Origin: Myxococcales bacterium UBA1660
GTDB lineage: Bacteria > Myxococcota_A > Polyangia > Polyangiales > Houyiibacteriaceae
Assembly (NCBI GenBank): GCA_002320815.1
Contig: DCLA01000118.1
Coordinates: 63,720-127,719 of the forward strand
Length of the DNA stretch: 64,000 nt
Direction: 5' to 3'
Of the stretch, positions 1 through 8,037 are shown piece by piece (within the stretch, counting starts at the first letter, position 1; every line of letters begins with the position of its first letter). The position numbers were made by a program, and so were the translations under genes. The notes below the pieces were generated by a model. That model was not told where the DNA came from, searched no databases, and worked only from the letters and a program-made list of their open reading frames with translations.

Positions 1-165
1 CTGCAGGGCGGCGTCAGCGGCCCGCCGAGCCGACTCCCGGATCGCGGCCGTGTCCTTCGCGATGCGCGCGGCGCTCACCGCAACCGACAGGATCGCGAGC
101 ATCACCAAGAGGGCCAAGGCCGCGTCGACGAAGGCGAGCGCAAGGAGGATCTCTGCGTTGTTCAT
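1..165 (-). CDS. Small membrane protein of the prophage (3' end cut by window)
   Basis: Reading the minus strand from the ATG at 165 gives an open frame running off the window edge (55 codons visible). It begins MNNAEILLALAFVDAALALL and continues hydrophobic to about residue 30, then turns basic/amphipathic (RIAKDTAAIRESARRAADA). This is one N-terminal membrane segment followed by a charged helix, a layout shared by small phage membrane proteins such as holin/spanin-type accessory proteins, but no family is recognised. It lies downstream of the tail-like gene on the same strand, where lysis or tail accessory genes are usual. The function is not assigned. Confidence 0.5.
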   Translation of the reverse strand, partial: MNNAEILLALAFVDAALALLVMLAILSVAVSAARIAKDTAAIRESARRAADAALQ

Positions 166-237
166 GCCCCAGGGTGCTCGCTGAGCCTCTGGGCGTACCT
201 ACCTCGATCGGCGTACGGCGCCGCGCGGTCGCCCGGC

Positions 238-243
238 TACGCT
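238..243 (+). promoter_or_regulatory. -10-like TACGCT box placed for a leaderless transcript
   Basis: TACGCT fits the TANNNT -10 pattern and ends 6 bases before the ATG at 250. No Shine-Dalgarno sequence is visible between them. Transcription would therefore start at or next to the A of the start codon. The same box sits at the same distance before the phage repressor at 10184. Confidence 0.35.
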
Positions 244-249
244 CCGCGC

Positions 250-438
250 ATGAGCGACGACGTATCGGTCCCCCTCACCATCCCCCAGGACGTTCCCGGC
301 GAGGTCGTGGTCAAGGCACTTGAGATGGCCGCGAAGGGAACCCTCATGCCCAAGGGGCTCGGGTCCCGAGAGGTTCTGCGCCGGGTGACGGAGAACGCGC
401 GATTCATCATCGCTGAGCTCTACGGCTACAGGGACTAA
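250..438 (+). CDS. Small hypothetical prophage protein, 62 aa
   Basis: A 62-residue protein, the only plus-strand gene in the left part of the prophage. The sequence is a balanced soluble composition (MSDDVSVPLTIPQDVPGEVV, then a helical half ending RFIIAELYGYRD) rather than the Arg/Pro-rich pattern of antisense shadows. It is convergent with the tail-like gene and the two stop codons interlock (TAA at 436-438, TAG at 437-435). No Shine-Dalgarno is seen; a TACGCT box 6 bases before the ATG suggests leaderless expression. The function is unknown; a late-region moron expressed independently of the lytic operon is possible but is inference. Confidence 0.5.
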   Translation: MSDDVSVPLTIPQDVPGEVVVKALEMAAKGTLMPKGLGSREVLRRVTENARFIIAELYGYRD

Positions 439-3080
439 GGCCCGACGCGGGAGCTCGGCTCGCTGGTGCTGAGCTGCCCGAAGTAGTCGCCGACGTAGCC
501 ATACTCGCGCTGAGCGGCCGTCGCGATCTGGTGGAGCGGGAGCTCGAGGGTCCAGGTGCTCGAGGAGAACGACGGGAGCGGGCATTGGAAGGCGATGGAG
601 ATCGCCCCCGGACCGAACAGCGGCGCCGTCACGGCGGTGACCTTGCCGCGGTACACGCGGCCGTTCGTCGCCCATTCGGTGAGCGTCACCTCGTCGTCGG
701 CGAAGAAGAATCCCGCATCTGAGGTGCCCTCCGGCCCGTACTCGCGCGCGGCGGTCGCCAGCGTGAACTCCGTCGTTCCGCCGGTGAGGCTCCACCCGGT
801 GACCTTTGCGCTCGGCGCGTAGGACCCGAAGTCTTCCAGCGTGCGGAACAGGGTGAGCTGGCCGCCCGGGGCGGATGGGTTCCACTTCCGGCCCACCACG
901 AGGGCGAGGGCGTTGTCGATGCCGCGGCGCCCGTCGTCGGGGAGCTGGGGAGTGCTGAACCTGACGGTGTCGCCGACGAGGACCGGATACGCCGACCGCA
1001 TCACCGGCAGGGTGATCACCTGGAAGGGCTGCCCAAGGATCGCGATGTAAGGGCTCGCGATCCGCTGGGCGTCCTGCCGGGTGATCGTCGAGCTCGAGAC
1101 GATGGGCGTGGCGATGTCCATCTGCCGGCGGATGCGCGAGCGCGACTGCGACCGGGTCTCGTGGATGCGGAACTGGTCGCCCTTGAACTCGCCCTTCCCG
1201 TCCTCGTCGACCACGTAGCCGGTGCGGATCTCCACCACGTTGACGACGTCGGTGGAGAGGTCCACCGCGCCGAACCCCTCGTCGGTCCGCCGGTCGATGG
1301 CGGCTGTGATGTCGTGGTCCGGGTTCACGGGAGCGGCGAGCCGCTTCGCGCCGAGCTTCCAGTCGGCCGTCAGGTAGAGGTAGGCGCCGTGCAAGCGGAG
1401 CTCGTGGGTCAGGAGCTCGCGGAGAGTGATCGACTCGTGGAACGCGTAGGACCGCGCTTGGAGGTACGGCGCCTCACCAGCGATGGCGGCGGTGATGGCC
1501 TCGAAGGTGGCGACGTCGAAGTCATCGTCACGTAGGAAGGGGATCCCCGGCTCGCCGGTGCGGTCCAGGCTCTGAGCCACGAGCGCCGACATGAAGCCGC
1601 CGAGGTTCGTCTCCCCGCCGATGATGGAGGTGATCCGCAGGTCGGGGACCTGGTCGCCCGACCACACCCGCGGCTCGACGTCCGACGGGAGCTGGAGCGC
1701 TCCATCCGCGAAGCCGCTGTGAGCCCGCACGCGGCCCTCCGCCGGGTCCACCTCGGTGATCTCGAAGGCGTGACCCTGGATGCTCAGGGAGTCGCCGGCA
1801 AGCGCCTCCTCGGCGCCGTAGAGGTACAGGTCCGACCCGAGGTGACTGGGGGCGTCGTTTCCGAAGCGCGGCGCGTTGGCGAAGGCGCTCTCCCACGAGG
1901 CGTCAGAGAGGCGATTCGCGCTGTGCAGCCGCTGGGTCCACGAGTGCCGCGGGACGCGCCGGAGGTGCTCGGAGCCCTCGACGATCCATCCGAGCTGGAA
2001 CGTGTCGGCGGTCGTGATCGTCGCCCGGAACGTCCCGGTTTGGCCGACCATCCCCTGCGCCTCGCCGTCCACGTCCGAAATGGCGTAGGCCTCGGGGTAG
2101 CGAACGGCGGAGCCGGTGCGGGCCTGGATGGTCCAGCGGCCGGCGGGAGTCCCAACCGCCTCGAACTCCGTTTCCCACCCGGAGGTAGCCACGTCGATGT
2201 AGGCCTGAAGCGCGGTGAGAAACTCGCTCTGCGTATCCCAGTGCCCGAAGAGCTGGATCGCGGCGTCATGCTCGATGGCGCCGTCGGTGTCGTTCGTGTC
2301 GCGCTGCCGGAGGAGGATCTTGAGCCCCCCACCCTCGCGCCCGTAGGTGATGCCGCGGAGGCGGATCTCGCCGGTGCTGACCGCGAGGTCCTGGTCGAGG
2401 ATCTTCGTCATCGCGTCGACGGGGATCGACCACTGGCCGGGGCTCGACTCGCGGGGTTCCTTCCCCACCACGCCCTTGTATACGAGCGTCCCGAGCTCGG
2501 AGACGGCGGACTCCCCGGCGCCGTGGGCGTAGACCCAGACGCGGCGCCCCATGGTCGACACGGCGACGTTCGTTGCCTCGACCTCGATCAGGTCCTCGCC
2601 GACGGTGCGAGCGTGGCGCACCGGCTGCGTGTCCCAGATGCCCCGGTCGACGGTGACAACGCGACCGGACGCGCCGGTGATCCGCATGGCCTCCGCGCCA
2701 ACGTGAAGGGTGTCGCCGAGGTTGAGCCCGCCGACGGTGGAGAGGGTGAAGCTCGTGTCCGTCCGCTCGATGACCGCCTGATCGACGTAGCCGACGAACG
2801 AGGGCCGCTTGGTGAACAGCAGCGTGGCCCATTCCTCGACCACGTTCGCGGTGTCGCGCAGCGCGAGCCGGAAGCCCGTCACCTTGCCCACCGGATCCAC
2901 CAGGTGGGTTCGTTCCTCCCAGGCGATCGTAGACCGGTCGAGGCCCCAGACACGCACCCGGCCGTCGGCCTGAGTGCCCGGCTCGAGGCCCTCGGTGCAG
3001 AAGATGAGGGGCAGGCCCTCGATCACGACTCGGAAGTCGAGGGGGCCGCTCCCGAGCGACTGGACAACGTCCCAGGTCAT
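435..3080 (-). CDS. Large phage tail/tip-like structural protein, 881 aa
   Basis: An 881-residue acidic, beta-rich protein with no signal peptide. Around residues 115-165 is a stretch of the type LGDTLHVGAEAMRITG followed by VVTVDRGIWDTQPVRH, a pattern I associate with phage tail-tip/baseplate modules that insert small beta-barrels. The remainder is a string of beta segments with a CTEG motif near residue 28 and a Gly/Ser-rich end. Large multidomain proteins at this position (late operon, far from terminase) are usually tail hub, tip or fibre proteins. The ATG at 3080 is preceded by a strong inverted repeat at 3090-3128 rather than a clear ribosome site. The exact role (hub or fibre) cannot be fixed from sequence alone. 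Confidence 0.6.
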   Translation of the reverse strand: MTWDVVQSLGSGPLDFRVVIEGLPLIFCTEGLEPGTQADGRVRVWGLDRSTIAWEERTHLVDPVGKVTGFRLALRDTANVVEEWATLLFTKRPSFVGYVDQAVIERTDTSFTLSTVGGLNLGDTLHVGAEAMRITGASGRVVTVDRGIWDTQPVRHARTVGEDLIEVEATNVAVSTMGRRVWVYAHGAGESAVSELGTLVYKGVVGKEPRESSPGQWSIPVDAMTKILDQDLAVSTGEIRLRGITYGREGGGLKILLRQRDTNDTDGAIEHDAAIQLFGHWDTQSEFLTALQAYIDVATSGWETEFEAVGTPAGRWTIQARTGSAVRYPEAYAISDVDGEAQGMVGQTGTFRATITTADTFQLGWIVEGSEHLRRVPRHSWTQRLHSANRLSDASWESAFANAPRFGNDAPSHLGSDLYLYGAEEALAGDSLSIQGHAFEITEVDPAEGRVRAHSGFADGALQLPSDVEPRVWSGDQVPDLRITSIIGGETNLGGFMSALVAQSLDRTGEPGIPFLRDDDFDVATFEAITAAIAGEAPYLQARSYAFHESITLRELLTHELRLHGAYLYLTADWKLGAKRLAAPVNPDHDITAAIDRRTDEGFGAVDLSTDVVNVVEIRTGYVVDEDGKGEFKGDQFRIHETRSQSRSRIRRQMDIATPIVSSSTITRQDAQRIASPYIAILGQPFQVITLPVMRSAYPVLVGDTVRFSTPQLPDDGRRGIDNALALVVGRKWNPSAPGGQLTLFRTLEDFGSYAPSAKVTGWSLTGGTTEFTLATAAREYGPEGTSDAGFFFADDEVTLTEWATNGRVYRGKVTAVTAPLFGPGAISIAFQCPLPSFSSSTWTLELPLHQIATAAQREYGYVGDYFGQLSTSEPSSRVGP

Positions 3081-3394
3081 GGCTCAGAAGCCCCCGCCAG
3101 CGGACTCGGGTGAGACACTGGCGGGGGCCCGAGACGGATCCCGAGTCGGAGAACTCATGCCCCAGGGCGGCAGAGGCGCCGCCCGAAGTCGATAGCGCTG
3201 CGCTCCCTCCGGCCCGCCAAGCCCTGGCCGACCGGAGGGAGGATTGCAGCCCCGCGCCACATCACCGGACCGCGGGCTTGGGAGGGCTCGCGGACCCGCC
3301 CGAAGAGTATCGGCCCCCTGCCCCGACACGCCGCCCAGGCAGCCGGAGCGGGGGGCCTGGTGGAGGTCGGGCACCATTGCCTGACCGCCGAACG
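3081..3394. other. 314-bp intergenic region rich in inverted repeats
   Basis: No convincing gene is seen here. It holds four inverted repeats: 3090-3100/3118-3128 (11 bp, perfect), 3203-3212/3232-3241 (10 bp, perfect), 3251-3256/3271-3276 (6 bp) and 3312-3318/3351-3357 (7 bp). A 24-codon minus-strand frame (start ATG 3159, stop at 3084) overlaps the first one and could be a leader peptide or chance. The region separates the charged head-type gene from the tail-like gene, so a terminator plus a new promoter, or loss of intervening structural genes, are both possible. Confidence 0.5.
3090..3128. repeat. 11-bp perfect inverted repeat upstream of the tail-like gene
   Basis: GCCCCCGCCAG at 3090-3100 pairs with CTGGCGGGGGC at 3118-3128 around a 17-base loop. 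It ends about 10 bases before the tail-like ATG (3080). On the minus-strand transcript it would fold just 5' of the start codon. No U-tract follows, so a regulatory hairpin or mRNA-processing site is as likely as a terminator. Confidence 0.55.
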
Positions 3395-4453
3395 TCATCG
3401 GCCCCGCTTCGCGATCTTCGCGGCCGCGTTGCGAATGCACAGCCGGCCCACCGCCTCGAGCTCGGAGGCGCTGACCTTCTGGCTTCGGACCAGCGTGGGC
3501 CAGTCGCCGAAGTCGCCCCGGATGAGAGCCTCCGCGGGACGGTGCGACTGCCGGAGGAGTCCGGCGGCCCGCGCACCAAAGAGGTCGTCGACCGCGGCCC
3601 GGACCTCGTCGCGTTGCATGAGTCGACGGGCTTCGCCGAACGTGAGCTCCGGGCTGTCGGCAAGGTCCCGGAAGAGCTCCAAGCACTTCGCGGCGGCGAC
3701 GCGCTCCTGGGCGGAGAGGGTGGGCGTCGGGCGCTGCGCCTGCCGGGTGACCACCTGACCGGAGCCGCCGGCCTGGCCGCTGCGCTGTGCCTTCGGGCTC
3801 CGCGCTTCGATCTCGCGGTCCAGGGCGCGGGCGGCGCCGGGGTCGTGCTTCCCCATCTCCTCGATGAGCTGCGCCCGTACGGCCGGGGTCGCCTTCCAAA
3901 TGGCCCGCCAGGCCTTCCCGGTGGCCGCGTTGGCGCGCTTGCCGCCCTCGACGGCAATGGACTCGTGCGTGAGCTGAGCGAACCCGATGGTGCCGTCCTC
4001 GGCCTCCGAGAGGGTCCCAGCGGCCCGCCGCATCGCCGAGTGCAGATCCTTTTGATGCTGGTGGTGGCGAGCGCCCCGCACCTTGGCGGCGACGAGGCGG
4101 GACCGCTTGGCCTTGTTCCGCTCGCCCCGGTCCTGCAGCTCGAGGTCCGCGTCGATGAAGTCCTCGTCAGCCTCGTGGGGCTCGAAGTCCTCCTCGCTCA
4201 GAACCGACGCTTGCTGGGTCCGGGTGTCGGCCTCGAAGGCGCGAGCGACGTCGAGGAGCGCCATCCGGTCATCCAGAGTGGTCCGGCGAGCCAGCTCCGC
4301 ATCGGCGAGCTTCTTGCGGGCCTGCGCCTCGGGTGAGAGGTCCGCGTATCGGCTGGGGTCGCGCGCCGCGTCGCTCATGGTGCGGACCTTGGCCTGTGCC
4401 TCGCGGTGGGTCCGCATGGCCTGCTCGATGTCGGGACGGTCGTCGTTCGCCAT
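3395..4453 (-). CDS. Charged hypothetical phage protein (possible head/scaffold protein), 352 aa
   Basis: 352 residues, very rich in Arg, Ala, Glu and Gln, with long predicted helices (MANDDRPDIEQAMRTHREAQ at the start, KKLADAELARRTTLDDRMAL region near 46-66) and an acidic patch EEDFEPHEADEDFIDADLEL around 87-106. It lies directly downstream of the terminase genes on the same strand, the usual place for portal, scaffold or head-morphogenesis genes. It lacks recognisable portal or protease motifs, and the helical, charged composition suits a scaffold or internal head protein, but this is inference from composition and position. Confidence 0.6.
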   Translation of the reverse strand: MANDDRPDIEQAMRTHREAQAKVRTMSDAARDPSRYADLSPEAQARKKLADAELARRTTLDDRMALLDVARAFEADTRTQQASVLSEEDFEPHEADEDFIDADLELQDRGERNKAKRSRLVAAKVRGARHHQHQKDLHSAMRRAAGTLSEAEDGTIGFAQLTHESIAVEGGKRANAATGKAWRAIWKATPAVRAQLIEEMGKHDPGAARALDREIEARSPKAQRSGQAGGSGQVVTRQAQRPTPTLSAQERVAAAKCLELFRDLADSPELTFGEARRLMQRDEVRAAVDDLFGARAAGLLRQSHRPAEALIRGDFGDWPTLVRSQKVSASELEAVGRLCIRNAAAKIAKRGR

Positions 4454-4534
4454 GACTCTAAGCGTTCCGATTCAGTCGCCCGAGTGCAATGCGAGTCTTT
4501 GTCCCTTTAGGGTCCATTGTGGAGAAAATGACCA

Positions 4535-5899
4535 TCAGAACAGGCCCTTCGGCGACCGATGACCAAAGAGGGCGCCAATCATCGACGCCGACTCGGCCCG
4601 CGCCGGGTTCCGAGTGCACGACGCGCCAGCCTCCGAGGTGGGCATCGACGCGGCGTGGACGGCCAAAGCGAGCGCCCAGGCCCGGTCGGCGTGGCCCGCG
4701 GGGCCCTCGTCGGCCTCGTACACCACGTTGCCCGCTCCGGTGAGCCGGCGGCGCAGTGAGGCGAGGTCGGAGAGCAACTCGCGGTCGAAGGGAAGCCGCA
4801 ATCGACCCGTCTCGAGAGCCAGCTTGAGACCGGTGGCAATCTCGGCTTTGAGCGGCGCGGTGAACATGAAGCCGCGAGCCTTGCCGGGAAAGCGCTTCTC
4901 GAGCGCCTCGGCGGACGCCATGCCCACCCCGGTCGCGTCGATGTGGCACCGCTGGGCGCCGGCCACGATGGCGGCGCCGATGGCGTCCTCCTGCACGCTG
5001 AACTCGGTGCCCTTCATGGTCTCCACCGGGAGCGCGAAGAGCATGTCACCGCTCCGCTGCACCTTGGCGATGGCTGTCCGGTGTCGGCGGCGCCCGATGT
5101 CGACTCCGGCGAACGTGCGGCCCGTGTCGGCGGCGCGCGCCTCGGCGAGCTCGCTGGGTTCGTAGCGGCAGCGGTTCAGGAGCTCGAAGCTCAGGAGCTG
5201 GCCCTCACCGGACCCCCACTTGAGCTGGTACTCGCGGAGGAAGGTCTCATCGTCGGCGGTCTCGTCGCGGAGCTGCTCGACGTAGGCGGCCTGCTCCTCA
5301 GGCGTCATGGAGCGGGGGAAGCCCTGCGCCACCGCGTCGGTGAGACTGGTGTGGAAGCGAGCCCAGCGGCGGTAGGCGTCCCGGTCGCTCCCGTCGCCCT
5401 GGCACATCCGATGGGCGAGGCTGCCTTCCGACCACGGCGTGGTGACCACCGTCACCCGGTAGCCCTCGGGCCGCTTGAGCGTCGCATCGGTGACGGCCTT
5501 CACGGCGCCCCACATCGCCGCGGCGTCACGGCTGAAGGCGAACTCGTCGAGGGTCACGTCCCCAGCGGCGCCGCGCGCTGCACGCGGGTTGTCGGCGTAG
5601 CTGCGGAGCTCCACCCCGTTGGCCAGGCGCACGGTGGTGTTCAGCACGTCGACCACCCGGGAGTCGGGGTCCGGGTCGAGCCGGTCGAGCACCTCGAGAT
5701 GGGTGGCGGCCATGGCCAGGAGGTCGGCAGCCTGGTCGGCGCTGGCGCTGAAGATGTGCTGAGGGATGCCCTTCCGGGCCCGCAGGGCGGCGCGCAGGCC
5801 CACCGCGAACGAGCCACCGATGCGACGGCCCTTCTCGAAGGCCACGAACCGGGCGGGGCACTGGACGATAGGAATCTGATAGGGCGCGAGGATGCTCAT
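4535..5899 (-). CDS. Phage terminase large subunit, Mu gp28 type
   Basis: ATP-driven DNA-packaging motor and nuclease. The 454-residue protein has the order expected for the Mu gp28/Terminase_6 group: adenine-binding PYQIPIVQ near residue 6, Walker-A-like EKGRRIGGSF at 22-31 (a deviant P-loop, as in gp28 proteins), Walker B DVTLDEFAF at about 114-122, coupling motif VVTTPW near 151-156. The C-terminal RNase H-fold nuclease has acidic residues in GVDIG (D267), CHIDATG (D321) and GHADRAWALAL (D405). The ATG overlaps the stop of the preceding small-subunit-like gene as ATGA, so the two are translationally coupled. The length is close to normal for the family. Confidence 0.88.
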   Translation of the reverse strand: MSILAPYQIPIVQCPARFVAFEKGRRIGGSFAVGLRAALRARKGIPQHIFSASADQAADLLAMAATHLEVLDRLDPDPDSRVVDVLNTTVRLANGVELRSYADNPRAARGAAGDVTLDEFAFSRDAAAMWGAVKAVTDATLKRPEGYRVTVVTTPWSEGSLAHRMCQGDGSDRDAYRRWARFHTSLTDAVAQGFPRSMTPEEQAAYVEQLRDETADDETFLREYQLKWGSGEGQLLSFELLNRCRYEPSELAEARAADTGRTFAGVDIGRRRHRTAIAKVQRSGDMLFALPVETMKGTEFSVQEDAIGAAIVAGAQRCHIDATGVGMASAEALEKRFPGKARGFMFTAPLKAEIATGLKLALETGRLRLPFDRELLSDLASLRRRLTGAGNVVYEADEGPAGHADRAWALALAVHAASMPTSEAGASCTRNPARAESASMIGALFGHRSPKGLF

Positions 5900-6429
5900 C
5901 GGTCGCCCTCCTCGCCGGCCTCGGCCTCGACGGGGGCGCTCAGACCGTACGCCTCGAGGGCCAACCGGCTCATGGTCTGCTTGGCCTCCAACATCTTCGC
6001 CTCGCGCAGCTCAGGCGGCGCGCTGACGGCGTTGGCGAAGAGGACCTGCACCGGCGACGCTCCGGGGCCCTGGGGCGTCTCTGGGGCCCGCTGAGGGGCG
6101 AAGCGCTCGTGAGCCCACTGGATGGCCTTGAGCCGGACCTCGGGCGGCGTGTCGGGGCTCTCGACCATGGCGACGAGCGCGTCGGTGAAGGCCGGGAGCT
6201 TGGCCGCGAGGGCGGCGTTGCTCAGGCTGCCCAGGGTCTCGAGTCCCTCACGGTGCGCCGCGATGCGGAGCTGGAACTCGGGGGTGCGGCTCCAGTCGTA
6301 CGCGGTGCGTCGGGGGACACCGGCGGCCTCGGCGGCCTTCGGGATGCTGAGCCCCTCGGCGATGAGGCGGGCCACCTCGTCGCGTGTCTCGTCGGGATGG
6401 TTGGTCCGCACGGGGTGCGAATCGCTCAT
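5896..6429 (-). CDS. Terminase small-subunit-like DNA-binding protein
   Basis: 177 residues. An N-terminal helix-turn-helix (LIAEGLSIPKAAEAAGVPRR, about residues 22-41, followed by TAYDWSRTPEF) resembles the phBC6A51/homeodomain-like HTH found in many terminase small subunits. The middle is helical and the C-terminus acidic (VEAEAGEEGD). It overlaps the large subunit by four bases, the standard terS-terL arrangement, so a role in recognising the packaging site is likely. The repeat cluster at 6635-6779 lies about 200 bp upstream and is a candidate recognition site (inference). Confidence 0.75.
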   Translation of the reverse strand: MSDSHPVRTNHPDETRDEVARLIAEGLSIPKAAEAAGVPRRTAYDWSRTPEFQLRIAAHREGLETLGSLSNAALAAKLPAFTDALVAMVESPDTPPEVRLKAIQWAHERFAPQRAPETPQGPGASPVQVLFANAVSAPPELREAKMLEAKQTMSRLALEAYGLSAPVEAEAGEEGDR

Positions 6430-6592
6430 GGGTGCTGTCCAGGCTGGGCGGCGTGGGGTGCTGGGGAGCGTTGGGCGGGTTGGATGCCCGCAGGCTTTCC
6501 GCGGAATCGTTCACGAATACTGGCCAGGTGGGCGGCTGGGTCAGCCGCGGGTGCGTTCTGCCACCCGGATGGAGGGGGGGCAGGCGCAAAGA

Positions 6593-6608
6593 GTGACCGT
6601 GTGGTCAC
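6593..6608. repeat. Palindromic element GTGACC-GTGT-GGTCAC
   Basis: A perfect 6-bp inverted repeat with a 4-base spacer, typical in size for a dimeric regulator site. It lies between terS (start 6429) and the repeat cluster. It could be an operator for the late/packaging promoter; no -35/-10 pair is obvious next to it. Confidence 0.4.
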
Positions 6609-6634
6609 GAATGCAGGAGCGGAGAGGGTAGGTG

Positions 6635-6779
6635 CTGGGTCCGACGCTTCAACGTCTCTTGCCGGGTCTGCTCTGGGTCTACTGGTCTGGGTCCCCCTAT
6701 AGGGGACGGGACCCAGGACCCAGGACACGTGGAGGTGGGTCCGATACCCAGCCGGGACCCAGTCGGACCCACGGACCCC
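6635..6779. repeat. Cluster of TGGGTCC/GGACCCA repeats (candidate origin or packaging site)
   Basis: The hexamer pair GGGTCC/GGACCC occurs eight times in 142 bp: starts at 6637, 6689, 6709, 6716, 6737, 6755, 6765 and 6773. Five are the full 8-mer CTGGGTCC or its complement (6635, 6687, 6709, 6716, 6755). Three point one way and five the other. The copies at 6687-6694 and 6709-6716 flank the smaller hairpin GTCCCC-CTATA-GGGGAC (6691-6707). A family of short, mixed-orientation repeats next to a RepA-like helicase and terS looks like iterons, a packaging recognition site, or an operator array. Which of these it is cannot be decided from sequence. Confidence 0.7.
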
Positions 6780-6783
6780 AGGC

Positions 6784-8037
6784 TCACGAGAGCACCAGCT
6801 TCCAGGCCTTGCGCTCGCCCTCCTCGCCCACGTTCACCACCTCGCCCGAGAGCATCATCAGCTTGAGCGCCTTCGTCACCGCGGGCTTCCCATGGGGGGC
6901 CAGGTCGACCACGGTTCCCTTCGTGCACTCGGGGTTGGCTGAGATGATCTTGCGGATCGCCTGCTTGATGGGCCGCAGCTTCTCGGCCTCCGCTTCTGCG
7001 GCTCGCTCCGCCCGCACCTCGGGGTCGATGGCGCGAATGAAGCCGTACTCGCCATCCCGCCGCTCGAGCGGGATCGGCTCGCCACCCGGCGGCACGTAGT
7101 TGCCTTTGCTCAGCTTCAACGCGAGATCGTCTTCGCCCTTCCCGAGGAGCTGGGCTTCCCAGCGGGCGGCGTCGTGGAGGCCGGTCACACCGCGGTTCAT
7201 GCCCGGACCACCCTCGGAGCCCGTCTTGCGGCTCTCCTTGTTGGAGTGATGGCAGACGATCACGGTCGGGTGACCTGGCCCCTTGGTGAGCTCCTCGACC
7301 ACCTGGACGGCAGCGGTGGCCGCGGCGTTGTTGCTCTCGACGTCGGGAGCGAAGCGGGCCAGAGGGTCGAGCACCACGAGGCGGTAGTCGTCTCGCCCGA
7401 GCTGCTCGCGCAGGGCGTGGAACGCGGCCGTCGGACCGACCGACCGGTTCTCGCCTTCGACGAGGCCCACGGGCGTCCCTCGCAGCGGCAAGGGGACGAT
7501 GTTCGCCGCCGCCGCGTCGGCTTCCTCGTCGGTGAGCTTCATCGCCCGAGCGGCCCAGTAGAGGCGCCGCCAGATCTCGTGTCCGTCCTCCTCGGCGAGA
7601 GCGAGGAGCACCCGGCCAGGGCGCACCACCTCGAAGTAGTCGAGCCAGTCGCGGCCGGTCGCCACGCTCAGCGCGAGCTGGCACAGCAGCCACGACTTGC
7701 CGCGCCCTCCGGGGCCGACGAGCATCCCCACCGCCCCCTGGTTCAGGGCGCCGCGGCCCTCGCGCATGAGAAGGTGATCGCGGTCGGGCGGTCGACACCG
7801 AAGCCAGTCGTCGCCGGCCTCGCCGATCGTGCGGAGCGGCCTCCGTAGGATGTCGGGCACCGGGGAGAGATTGCCGCCCGTGTGGAGGTCACGAGTCATC
7901 TCCGGCCCCACCGGCTCGTCTCGCTCAACGGCCTCGGCCACGCGTTCGAGCGCCTTGAGCCGACGGCGGCGATCTAGACTCGCCACCGGCTCAGAGTCCA
8001 CCGGCTGCCCGGGCTCCCGCTGGTCATGGTCGCCCAT
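6784..8037 (-). CDS. RepA-like AAA/RecA-fold replicative helicase
   Basis: 417 residues from the ATG at 8037, which overlaps the primase stop by one base (TGATG). A longer upstream frame exists but reads as an out-of-frame shadow of the primase. Walker A VGPGGRGKS is at about 107-115, an EED motif (LALAEEDGHEIW) near 145-156, Walker B YRLVVLDPLARF at about 218-229, and a sensor-type VIVCHHSNKES near 265. This is the AAA_25/RepA hexameric helicase pattern of phages and plasmids. A winged-helix-like C-terminus (residues about 340-415) could bind DNA. With the upstream TOPRIM protein it forms a helicase-primase replication pair. Confidence 0.82.
   Translation of the reverse strand: MGDHDQREPGQPVDSEPVASLDRRRRLKALERVAEAVERDEPVGPEMTRDLHTGGNLSPVPDILRRPLRTIGEAGDDWLRCRPPDRDHLLMREGRGALNQGAVGMLVGPGGRGKSWLLCQLALSVATGRDWLDYFEVVRPGRVLLALAEEDGHEIWRRLYWAARAMKLTDEEADAAAANIVPLPLRGTPVGLVEGENRSVGPTAAFHALREQLGRDDYRLVVLDPLARFAPDVESNNAAATAAVQVVEELTKGPGHPTVIVCHHSNKESRKTGSEGGPGMNRGVTGLHDAARWEAQLLGKGEDDLALKLSKGNYVPPGGEPIPLERRDGEYGFIRAIDPEVRAERAAEAEAEKLRPIKQAIRKIISANPECTKGTVVDLAPHGKPAVTKALKLMMLSGEVVNVGEEGERKAWKLVLS

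Larger units (their letters stand above)
6430..6783. other. 354-bp noncoding region between replication and packaging genes
   Basis: No gene is seen. It contains a 16-bp palindromic element at 6593-6608 and a dense cluster of CTGGGTCC/GGACCCAG repeats at 6635-6779, described separately. Its position between the helicase end and terS suits a replication origin, a pac/cos site, or a late-gene control region. Confidence 0.6.

Noticed and set aside
3084..3159. 24-codon minus-strand frame before the tail-like gene
   Set aside because: No ribosome site and Pro/Ser/Arg composition; kept only as a note in the intergenic entry.
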